Of a stretch of DNA of 64,000 nucleotides, positions 1-11,400 are shown in pieces. Within the stretch, counting starts at the first letter, position 1. Each line of letters begins with the position of its first letter. The position numbers and the translations under genes are program-made. The notes under the pieces are model-generated. The model worked only from the letters and a program-made list of their open reading frames with translations. It made no database searches and was not told the origin of the DNA. Source of the stretch: Adiantum capillus-veneris (Eukaryota > Streptophyta > Polypodiopsida > Polypodiales > Pteridaceae). The stretch lies in contig CM043962.1 of NCBI GenBank assembly GCA_014529385.2, positions 125,658,470 through 125,722,469 of the forward strand. The letters run 5' to 3'.

Positions 1-2930
1 TTGCTATCAAGCTGGATAAGATCCTGCCGAATGAGTCTAGTAGTCTCCATCCGTGTAAGAGCCAAGGATGGTGCATCAAGAGAATACTGGAAAGGGGGCA
101 GCCTGTCCATGCTGAAACCATGCCTCTGAAACCATGAGCTCATCTGTGCATACCAACATGATGTATCTCCCTGTAATGCCAGTTGTCTGGATGACTCGAG
201 AGCAAGCCTGGCATACCTGTCCCTGGTGGTGTCCCATAAGCTGTGTACAAATGATACTGATCTGGTGAGTGCCTCAACCTCCATAGGTGGGGCAGCCAGC
301 TCCGCTCGTATGATGTCATGTGGGACTGAGGCCTTGGCTCTAATCAGCCTAGAAATCATAGATATCAGGGGTCTCTCCATATTAGTCCATCCAGCACTGT
401 CAATAGACGGTCCCCAAACCTGAACCGCGTAGTGCATAACTGAAGCGACCAAAGTATCGAAAAGCCAGAGCTTTGTTCGAGGTTCTTGGAACTGAACTTG
501 CGAACAAATCCTCTCTAAACCACCTAGGGCTGCATAGGCACGAGTCAATCTAGTGTCTGCTGCCACTTTCAGTGTGAACCTCGGTCCACTAAAGACCACC
601 CCAAGATATGTGTATGCATCAGTGTACTCCATACTGTCCTGTCCATATGTGAAAGTAGGTGCTGATCTCCTAACCCACTGTGGCGTGGTATTAAATACCA
701 TGACCTTGGTTTTACCAAGGTTGACAGACAATCTACTATCCTCTGCAAAACTATGCAATGCGTCCAAATGTCTCTGCATACCCTCTGGTGATTCTGATAT
801 CAACACGATATCGTCAGCATACAATAAAAGAGGGATCCATGTCCCTGCAAGCTGTGCACCTCTATCTCCTCCTCTGTCAATATAATCAGAGACCCCATCA
901 ACATACATACCAAATAAAGTAGAGGACAGTGGGCATCCCTGTTTCACTCCGATGGTGGAGTGAACTATGTCGGATATCCCCTCCGATGTGCGTACATGAC
1001 CCATCACTGATCTGTACAATGCCATGATCCCCCACATCAGCTCTGTGGGTACCCCCAATTCCATAAGCCGGTGCATCAATCTGGCCCTCGGCACTGTGTC
1101 AAAGGCTTTGCGAAAATCCACAAAGCTGCAGTATATCCGTCTACCATGTGCTCGACCCTCCTCAATGATAGGCCTGAGTGTAAAGACATGATCTAGTGTG
1201 GAGAAACCCCTTCTGAAACCAGCCTGCCCAGGTGCTCGTATGCCCATAATCTCTGCCCAACTGCTCAGCCTATGCTCGAGGATGGATGCATATAACCGTG
1301 CCAATGTGTGTCCTACCATGATAGTACGGTAATTCCCCGGCACTGTGGGGTCACCTGTCTTGAAGATAGGTACAATAGTAGATAATCTCCAAGACTCAGG
1401 GAGACCCTCACACATGACATGGTTGAATAGCCGTGCAAGCATCTTTGCTAACAAATCCCCAGCATGTATAATGTGCTCTGCTACCAAACCCTCATGATCC
1501 TGTGCCCGTTTGGTCTTCATCCTGTCAATGGCCTCCTTTACCATCTCAGTGGTAAAGAAGGTGCTCGTAGCCGGACATGGCTGTGGTGGGTCTGGTAATG
1601 GTGGTTGTCCAGGTACAGTGTATAAAGATGTTGCATACTGCCCCCATATCTCTGTAGAAGTAATCACTGGTGGGGGAAACTTTTCATGGAATAGACGCCA
1701 AGCCTCTCCTGAATCTCTACTAAGGAAGAGCTGATATAAATCTTGCTCCATCTGGACCAAGAAAGCTCGCTTCTTCCGTCGCACTAGTCGTCGTGTAGCA
1801 ATGCGAGACTGTCTATAGGTGATCACTCCCAATGTAAGGTCCCGCTGTATCTGAGCTCTCCTCTATCGACACTCCTCATCATACCAGTTGTTCTGAGGCA
1901 TGTGCCCAGAACGACGTCTCTGCCCAGGCTGAGTGTGTGGATATGCCTCTGTCGCTGCCCCATGTAATGTCACTGTCAGCATAGATGTGATCTCCTCCAC
2001 TGTATATACTGGCTCTGATGTGCATAAAAGCCTACGTATCTCCTCTACATATACTGAGTCAGTCTCTGGTTTAAAAGTATAGTGTGTATGTCCACCACCC
2101 CGTGAGGCCTGAGATGTATTGTACTCAAAGGAGACTGATAATGTTAAAAGTGCATGATCTACTGCTATCCCAACTGGCCTGGGCCCCATTGTGAAATCCT
2201 GAATGTGAGAGATAAAGCTCGGATGTGTCAGAACATAGTCTACAGTGCTGGACCCATGTCTATGTGGAAAACAAGTAAAACCTGTAGACAATGGGAAAGT
2301 CGTTAAGCCATTCAGTATGGCTAAACTGTGAGTAGTCGTCATCTTTCTCAGGTATCTCCCATACTCTGTATGCTCTCTGTCGTGTGAGCATCTCTCAAGT
2401 CCCAACTCCTCTGGCTCTAGCTCTCTAAGCATCTCCTCTGATGTGTCATAGAAGACTGTCTGTGAGCTGCCTGTACGGGCATTGAAATCCCCCAGGAGTA
2501 TGATGTCTCCATCTCTGGAGAACTCCCAGATATCATCATCAAGTACAGAGTAAGTAGACTGTCCTCTGGGTGAAGCATATACTGAAGTGCTGGGAGGAAA
2601 ATAGCATATGGCGATGTACAAGAAACGTCCAGTCTCTGCCCTCAGCCTCACCCACAAGTATCTGGCCTGATCATCTCTCCGAACTATGTGCAATAGTGGT
2701 TGGAGCTCCTCTCTGAAAAGAACTGCTACACCTCCTGATCCTCTAGTCCCATGCGCAGTTCTGGTGCATGTCCTACAAGCTGTCTCCCATCTGTATCCTG
2801 ATATGTGCGGCATCAACTGTCCTGGAGCCTGATGAGTCTCTGAGTAGAAAACAATGTCTCTGTCTCTGAAGCTATCCTCAAAGGCCCCCACATCAAGTCT
2901 ATACGAACCATTACAGTTCCAAACTGCCAT
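1..2930 (-). pseudogene. LINE-A ORF2: endonuclease plus reverse transcriptase, one in-frame stop
   Basis: Reading leftwards from ATG 2930, the first 355 codons are an APE-like endonuclease: WNCNG start, SETH, GDFNARTG, the STVDYVL segment and DHALLTL near its end. A TAG at 1863-1865 follows YDEECR. The same frame then stays open through the whole reverse transcriptase to base 1, with PGNYRTI, FVDFRKAFDTVP, GVKQGCPLS and the catalytic YADD at 810-821. The equivalent codon in copy 3 appears to be TTG (Leu), so the stop is probably a single T-to-A change. The C-terminal CCHC finger seen in other copies lies beyond the window. It is otherwise intact, so insertion may be fairly recent. Confidence 0.88.
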
Positions 2931-2960
2931 CCTGAGAGTGGTCCCATAGGTCTCGCACCG

Positions 2961-3830
2961 TCATGTAGAGCGGTGCTCTGTAATCACTACTCGTCCATTT
3001 CTGTAGAAAGCTAACTTCCCCTTCTCCCTTGCTGCTATAATCTCTGGCATGACCTCTCTCATATGTGTAAGCTGTGAGAGCGTAAGATCATCTCCTAAAA
3101 AGATACCTGTTTTCTTGAGGGTTGGCCTCTTCTTTAAAAAGTCTTTCTTTTCTTCCATGGAGGGAAAGCGCAAAATGAGAGCCCGTCCTTTTGAACTCTC
3201 CCCATTACCTTCACTCTTCTTGCCCACTCTCCAAGCTTGTGTGTGCGAGGGCTTCTCCACCCCCATCATGGACATGAGGCTCTTCACCTCTTGGTCCACC
3301 TTATCTGAATCTTTTAGGCCGGTCACTCTCACGTGTAGAGCGCGTACCCTTCTTCGTTGTTCCTCTTCTAGTGTTTTGTTGATGATGTCGGGTGTAGTCG
3401 GAATTTCCTTGCCCTTTCCCTTCTTGACAACTTCAATCCATTTTTCAGCCTCGTCCATTTTCTTTTGCGTTTTGGAGAGAACCTCCACCCATGAGGTCTT
3501 CATTTCTCCTTCCTCCTTTATTTCTTTGACTTGTGCTCGTATACTATTCAGCTCGTCAATCATTGATGGCTGAATTTCCCCATCTTCAAGGCGTTTTCCC
3601 TCTTTGGTTTCGTCTAGTTCCTCCCGAAGGGCTGAGATGCTACTTTTTAAAGCTTGAATTTCATCCCGGAACTCCTTGCGTTCTAGTTCCCTCGCCTGTT
3701 CCTCCCTCTTTTTCCATTCGAGAATTAAATTCTTCTCTTTCTTCCACTCATCCATGTGGGCTTTGCATTCTTTCAACTCCTTTTCAATGGCTGTCATCCT
3801 CTTGCTTGTGACCATGTAGTGCGCCGCCAT
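2961..3830 (-). CDS. LINE-A ORF1: coiled-coil, RNA-binding-like protein
   Basis: Intact 289-residue ORF starting at ATG 3830. Residues of roughly 10-120 are Lys/Glu-rich with heptad-like spacing, consistent with a coiled coil. A conserved basic region follows (RRRVRALHVRVTGL, then ALILRFPSMEEKKDFLKKRP, then FLGDDLTLSQLTHMREVMPE). This layout resembles the coiled-coil plus RRM/CTD ORF1 proteins of L1-type LINEs. No CCHC zinc knuckle is present, unlike LINE-B ORF1 in this window. The C-terminus (ERRST/EHRST) is shared with copy 4 at 61572. The likely role is binding LINE RNA in the ribonucleoprotein particle, inferred from layout only. Confidence 0.8.
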   Translation of the reverse strand: MAAHYMVTSKRMTAIEKELKECKAHMDEWKKEKNLILEWKKREEQARELERKEFRDEIQALKSSISALREELDETKEGKRLEDGEIQPSMIDELNSIRAQVKEIKEEGEMKTSWVEVLSKTQKKMDEAEKWIEVVKKGKGKEIPTTPDIINKTLEEEQRRRVRALHVRVTGLKDSDKVDQEVKSLMSMMGVEKPSHTQAWRVGKKSEGNGESSKGRALILRFPSMEEKKDFLKKRPTLKKTGIFLGDDLTLSQLTHMREVMPEIIAAREKGKLAFYRNGRVVITEHRST

Positions 3831-3880
3831 TTGTCTTGCCTTATTTGTTTCACTTTCTGAGAGAGAGGAGAGAGCAACCT

Positions 3881-4420
3881 ATACGCACCGCATTATGCAT
3901 ACATATGTTTCCCCATTCAGCCTACATGGCATATGTTTGCTTTCTGTATGTGTCAATTTGCAATTTCTGTGAGCTCTGCAGTTTCCAAATTCCTTGCAAA
4001 TAAATCCCTGCAGGTCTGAAAATACAGGATTTTGAGAATGCGAAAACTCGGAAAATCCGGAAAGGCCGAGATTGAAAGTTCCTATGGGAATTCCTCCTGT
4101 GTTTTGAACTTTTGCAATTTGCCGTATGTACCTGTGGGCAGCAAATGTAGAAAACTGCTGTTGCTGTTGCACCTGCTCGCCCTTCTGCTGTTGCACCTAC
4201 ACGCCCCCCTGCTGCTGTGCCTGCGTGCTCTCCTACAGTTGTACCTGCTGCCGCTACACGCCCCCCTGCTGCTGCGCCTGTGCGTTCTCTTGCAGTTGCA
4301 CCTGCGCGAGTCTGTCAGCTGGGAGAGAGAGCCCCTTGCAATTGCACCTGCTGCTACACGCCCCCCTGCTGCTGCGCCTGTGCGTTCTCTTGCAATTGCA
4401 CCTGCGCGAGCCTGACAGCT

Positions 4421-4423
<3 letters not shown>
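3881..4423. repeat. Unassigned spacer ending in C-rich tandem repeats
   Basis: 3881-4125 contains nothing I recognise. From about 4130 to 4423 the plus strand is built of CTGCTGC and TGCACCTGCGCG-like blocks. A unit of about 100 bases containing ACACGCCCCCCTGCTGCTG is repeated imperfectly (near 4195, 4255 and 4355). Cys/Ala-rich translations in several frames are by-products of the repeat, not genes. Confidence 0.6.

Positions 4424-6091
<1,668 letters not shown>

Positions 6092-6124
<33 letters not shown>
6092..6124. repeat. Poly-G run of 33 bases
   Basis: Uninterrupted G homopolymer at the 5' truncation point of LINE-A copy 2 (poly-C in LINE sense). Long poly-C runs also occur in the leader of copy 4, so this may be leftover leader joined to the 3' RT by an internal deletion. 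The exact length may be unreliable in an assembly. Confidence 0.95.
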
Positions 6125-6125
<1 letters not shown>

Positions 6126-6585
6126 GGACTAGCTGTCAGTTGATGTGACATGGAAGGTCATGATGGTTTTAGCTCTCAAGGTCTACCTAATATTTTACAC
6201 TGGTTTTCTTTTCTCTGAAATTGATTAGCACTGAGCACCATTCTTTGGAAGTTAACTATTTTGATATGTTGGGTCTGTGAGTCTCTTTTTGACTCAAATT
6301 GAGGGGCCTGTTTTAGCATTTATATTTGATTTCGACTATGGGCTTCCCACTTAATTTGGTGTGGTAGCTCACACTATTTGTAAAATCAAGTTTTCTAGGA
6401 CTATATCTTAAGCTGCCTTTCGTTAGACCTTTCCTTCTTTCAGTATATACTGTTTTTGCACAGCTTGGGCCCGTCGATCCTCCATTCTGCAGGTGGTTGA
6501 TTCACTGTATGGTCCGCCCAGTTGATGTTCTGATAAATGAACTTTTGTCACAATTTGTTTGGTATAGTAGACATTGGGGCTGAAA
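6125..6585 (+). other. Region 5' of the first recognised exon
   Basis: AT-rich, no recognisable TE. It is either promoter/5' UTR or the end of an upstream intron. The segment before 6625 looks like a splice acceptor (pyrimidine-leaning tract then ATTACAG at 6618-6624), so an unidentified first exon could lie further left, possibly with LINE-A copies 1 and 2 in the intron between. No TATA box or start site can be assigned with confidence. Confidence 0.5.
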
Positions 6586-8480
6586 ATGCTTCCAGTATAC
6601 CATAAAGATTTGTCTTTATTACAGGGGTGTCGGTGTGGCCTTGCCCGGACATCTGCCCCATTTTGCATTCATTTGGAGAAGTTTCATCTCGTTTCCAAGT
6701 CCCAGCCAAGCTACAATGTGTATGGGCCAGGAAAGAGTGTACACTTTCCTAGAGTGGTGTTGACGCATTCGACCCAGACATCATTTGCTACCCTTGAAGA
6801 AGTGGAAATCGCAGGTTGGAGTGATGTTTTGAGAAAATCATCTCCTACTGAAGTTGAACAAAATGAACAGCCTTTGCCCATAGTTGAGGCAGTTCCTAAT
6901 CCTCAGAACACCTCATCTACATTGGAACCTTTAAAGGATGCCTCATCCATGTCTGGAACTTTGAACAAACCTTTACTGGTAACTACAGTTGAATCCGGTA
7001 CAGGAGATGCATCATTTTCAGATGCTAGTCAATCACAGCCTCCAATCACATCACCAGACATTACAATACCTAGTGCTGAAGAGGCAATGAATGCTGCAGC
7101 TATTGCTACTGGTGCTGCTTCTGAGAGTTCTCAAGAGGCCACGACCTCTGCAACGGATGCTCTGTCGAGTGATCAGTTCAAATCAGCCAAGGAAGCATAT
7201 GAAGCCCTGCTATCTGGGGCAGGGGATGCTACAGAGCAAGGCTCGTCCTCTGATGCTTTATCACGGACTTCCCAAACGCTTGCAGATGAATTTTCAGAGA
7301 CAAAGTCTGCTATTGTGAAGGGATTAACAGAACTGCAAGAATCGATCCAGGATTCAGTGGATAGTACCAAATTGTCGTTGAAGAGCACATATGATAACAT
7401 CAATGGATCCATTGTAAGTGCATTTAAAGGTGGTATTCTCCCAGACAAAAACCCGAACACTGAACTAGTGCCAAAGGTGGCGAAAGTGGTCAACTCACAA
7501 GAATATTTCACTCAGTTACTGACAAGTCCTTTTCAGATGGGGACCCCTGTAAACAATGCACTCAAGCAAATTGTGACAGCAGTTGAAAACATCACAGGCA
7601 GGGCCGTAACAGGCGTCGGTGAACTTGTGGCAAATGGTTATTCTTCCACAAAGGAGGTTCTACCAGTAAATGTGCAGGTGCATTTGAGCAGCTTGGAGCA
7701 GAAAATATCTGAAGTTTCTGGACCACTGCAGAGTGTTCTTCAACAGGTAGGTGATGTTGCAGAAAATGTGTATATTTTTGTTTGCGTTAGGAGCCCATCT
7801 GACTCAATGCAACATTTTGGTTCTTTATATGCAGGGCTACAATATCATTCTGGATGCAGAAAGAGCCGTAGGGATTAATCCTGAAAACCCTATCATTCCA
7901 ATCATTTTGGTTATTGGTGGGGGTTTCTCTTTAGGGTAAGCTTTGGGAACCTTCACTTGGACTCTTTTTTTTTTTTTTTCTCCAGTTCAACATCTTGAGG
8001 ATTTTCAATTTTATCGATACAGTTTACTCTACGGGCAGTTGCGCTTTGGTGGATACTCAGGTGACTTATCACCTGCTTCAGCATTGGATGTTTTGAAAAA
8101 AGAGGGGAGTGTAGTACTTGTCGACATAAGACCGGAGGCAGGTTTTGTTAGTGTTTGGTTCTGTATTCCCACGTAACGTGCATGCAAAGTAAGTTTGTTG
8201 CTTTTGGAGACCACACAGGACCTAAGGGAGAGTGAAGGCATTCCCGATTTACGAAGGCAAGCCCGATTCAAAGCTGCGAGTGTTGCTCAGTTTAAGGTTT
8301 GAAATGTTCAGCTCAGTTTTTTCCTAATTCTTGTCTCCCGCTGTCAAAATGTGGTGGTCATAGGCTTTTTACCTACTGACATGGCAGGTGCAAAACGCAC
8401 TTCAAAAGATGCTGAAAAATACTGTCGATGCAGAGGCTGCTATCACTGCGTCAGCAATCAAAAATCTGAAGAATGTGCAA
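6586..8480 (+). CDS. Rhodanese-like gene, exons 1-5 (N-terminal half, first membrane span, first part of rhodanese fold)
   Basis: Exon 1 (6586-7746) is a 387-codon open stretch ending CAACAG before GTAGGT. I chose ATG 6586 because TAG 6568 closes the frame upstream; an acceptor at 6624 is the alternative. Exon 2 (7835-7935) carries the hydrophobic PIIPIILVIGGGFSLG and ends in phase 2. Exon 3 (8023-8137) supplies LLYGQLRFGGYSGDLSP to VDIRPE. An earlier AG (7985) would give an immediate stop, so 8022 is used. Exon 4 (8219-8296) gives DLRESEGIPDLRRQARFK. Exon 5 (8388-8480) ends IKNLKNVQ before GTAAGC. Exon 1 also has a helix-prone stretch (LTELQESIQDSVDSTK). Confidence 0.82.
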
Positions 8481-11400
8481 GTAAGCTTGGGCTTGTGTTT
8501 GCAACTCTAAAGGATTTGTCGTGGCATCCTTGCCGTGTTACGGTTTGTTGAGTGAAGAATGTTAAGATTGCTCTTCTACAGAAAATTTGCTCTATTAGGG
8601 TTGTCATTGGAGTCACATTCCCTTTTTTGGCAGATGGGTGTTGCCCAGATGGGCCCATTCTACTCAATATGAAAAAGTTTATTAGGAACAGGTTGGCACT
8701 GAAGTATTCTTTTTTTTGGGGTGAAAATGATGTTTGTTTCAATTCATAATGTCATTTGGTACATCAAAGCAAAGAATGGTTCTATCTACAGAGACCATTG
8801 TTTTTCTTCTAAATTGTTGCCATTCCTGAGGACTTGACACATGCATAACATTCAAGGCTCTTTGTGAATACTCTGTTTTGTTCCGTTTGTCCAACTATAT
8901 TATGAGTGTTCGCTGTATACTTTATTCAAGCTCTCTAGGTGAAAGAAGTAGAGATTTATGACAAACATTTTGAGCTGGAGTATACTGATGTGCATACTTC
9001 GTCCAAAATTGTTCGCTCTACGGGCATGCCGACTTTTCCTCTTTCTTGGGGCACATCGCCAAAATGTGCCCTACCTCACTGCAACCATAGCACATTCCCT
9101 GCTTGAAGACTCTGATTTCTGTTCAGCAGACATTGGAGGAACAGTGGACTTATTCTTCTGTATTAACTTCTTACCCCTCTTGTTCCCTTTGGAAATCTCT
9201 GTCTTGGATGATTTGGATGTCGGAGCACCCTTCTAAAATGCCAAGGAACCTGTCAATGGAGAGTATATATCAAAACATGGTCTATGAGCTGCTGGATGTC
9301 GTGAGAGCTGTGCTTCAGGCAAGAACTCTGTAGCTCGTCTAGTAAGTCACAACAATAGTGCTATGGTCCACAATCCGTTCTATTAGAGACCTTCCCGAAA
9401 GAAGCTACTCATAGAAAAGTATCCCAAAATCTTTGGTTGTACACAGGAAAGGTGTCACTCAACCATCTGAAGGTGGTTCCATGCCGTCAAAATGTTGGCC
9501 TCATACTTTCCTGTCAAACATAATGAAGAGAATAGCTGCTTAAACCCCACCCAATTGCGATGTGCCTGTCCATGTAGCAAAAGTATGGACTACCAAGTCT
9601 GTGCAATGCCTTCCAAATGAGAGGCCTCCTTTCTCACTTTAGAGGTGTTTGTAATGCTGCCTCTCGAGAAAGCTCCGGAGGAAAATCACCATCATCCTCA
9701 TCTTTATTCTCGTCTTCTTCTTTATCACCCTCTGGATAATCATAGCGTTTTTTGGTCGGTCAGAAACTGCTCTCTTCTTCCTCGGTCTCTAAGTTTCATC
9801 TCCTTCTACAGTCTTCCAATTTCATCTTCATCGTCCTCAATGCCGTCCAAGTACTAGTCGTCATGGTAGACTCCATCCAATGCATCAAGATGAGCACCCT
9901 TGGCGTCCATGGTGGAGAAAGCCAGTCTTTTTGTCTGAATAACTGGGAAAAGACTTTGACTTCTTAAGTAGGACAAGATGCATGTCCAAACGAAGCAACT
10001 GCCTGTACACCTGGTGCTCAATTTCTCTCTGCAAACCCTAATTAGTGTTTAGAGTGTTTTGCCACTCCTTGTAAACTTTCATCATAGGTCAAGTCCGTAT
10101 GGCTTTGCATAAAGAGGGTCCTGAGCATGAGCAAGAAATCGATTCATACAAACTTGCACTTCCAATTGTTGTCATCAATCGGCTAGAACAGGGTCTTCGG
10201 GTTCCTCCCTTTCCTACAAGCTCCTTAGGCCGAGCGTTGTCTCGCTTGAGCATCATGAGATTTCTCATGTTCATCTTCTACTTTTTTTTTTTTTCGAGAT
10301 GTCCTGGCACATGCTCTACACCCCTCTCATGCCCTACAGCTGGAAACCCTGTAACTCCTCTGACAAGCCTGAAAACTCTAACCAGTCACCTAGAGAGCGT
10401 GCTGGACCCGCTGCCATGGGACACCAGGAAACATGACTACCAACCAAGTGGCCTCTTTGAGTGCTAACCATGGGGTTCCAAGCAAGGGGCTGTCGTAGGC
10501 GCTCCTCCGTGCAAGCAGGCTGTCGCTGCTCCAGGCCTCACTGCAAGTGCTCCCAAGATCGAAGCAAACTCACAGCGAAGCGGTCCTCTAGTCTCCTGCT
10601 CAAACCAACTCCACGCATCTCTGTGAAGATCCATCTAATCGAAGGTCGCCAGGGGCCTCCAGCCTGAGGTACACTACTAGCACGAAGCCGCTGTAGCAAG
10701 AACTCCTTCCAGGGCTCCTCATCTGGAAGAAGTCCTTTGACTATGAACTTCCCAAGAAGGGCTCTGCTCTGTTGTGCTGGGTCAATGATCCCAAAGCCTC
10801 CTTGTGAACGAGGAAGAGTGATGACCTGCCAAGCCACTTTGGCTCGGGCTATCTGAGTGTGACGTCCTGACCAAAGGAAGTTCCTGACCAGCCTCTCTAC
10901 CTGGTTGATACAAGAACTCAAGAAGATCCAGCAAGAAGTGATGTACCACATAGTCGCCAACAACACCTGGGTGGCCACTACTACTCTGCCAGCCAAAGAA
11001 AGTCATGTTGAGCTCCAGTGTAACAACTTCCTCCTGATAGACAGGAGGAGGGGAGCAATCTGCTGCTCGGGAGACAAGTCCAGACCAACCCGACAGCCGA
11101 AGTACCGAACTGCAGTTCCTGGAGGAATCCACCTAAAACCCTCTCGTGGCATCCAATCAAGCATAGGAGCACTACCAACCGAGAAAGCCACTGTCTTTCT
11201 CCAATTGATCAATGCGCCAGATGCACAACAGAAGGTCTCAAGAGCCTGCTCACACCTATGAAGGTTCCATCCAAGTACAAGGCTGAGTCGTCAGCAAACT
11301 CTGCGTCCAGAAGCTCATCTCCCCGAATAGGAAGTGCTAAGCCCCGCAAACCAACCTTCTGCAACACCAAGAACCTCCTCATCGCCTCAGCATAGAACAG

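Larger units (their letters stand above)
1..3880 (-). mobile_element. LINE-A copy 1, non-LTR retrotransposon, 3' end beyond window
   Basis: Two-ORF LINE read on the minus strand: ORF1 (2961-3830), a 30-base gap, then ORF2 with an APE-type endonuclease followed by a reverse transcriptase that runs off the left edge. It is the best-preserved of four copies of this family in the window (others at 4645-6090, 36305-39405 and 60531-64000). The upstream end is not defined. Sense-strand (TC)n and C-rich sequence lie beyond 4423, as they do before copy 4. The family could be L1/Tx1-related, but I cannot place it in a clade without a phylogeny. Confidence 0.9.

Noticed and set aside
7985-8022. CTCCAG (7985) as the exon 3 acceptor
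   Set aside because: Leads to an in-frame TGA within four codons; the acceptor at 8022 gives the conserved frame.
8189-8194. GTAAGT as donor of intron 3
   Set aside because: Reaching it needs read-through of TAA at 8174 and breaks the conserved PE-DLR junction.
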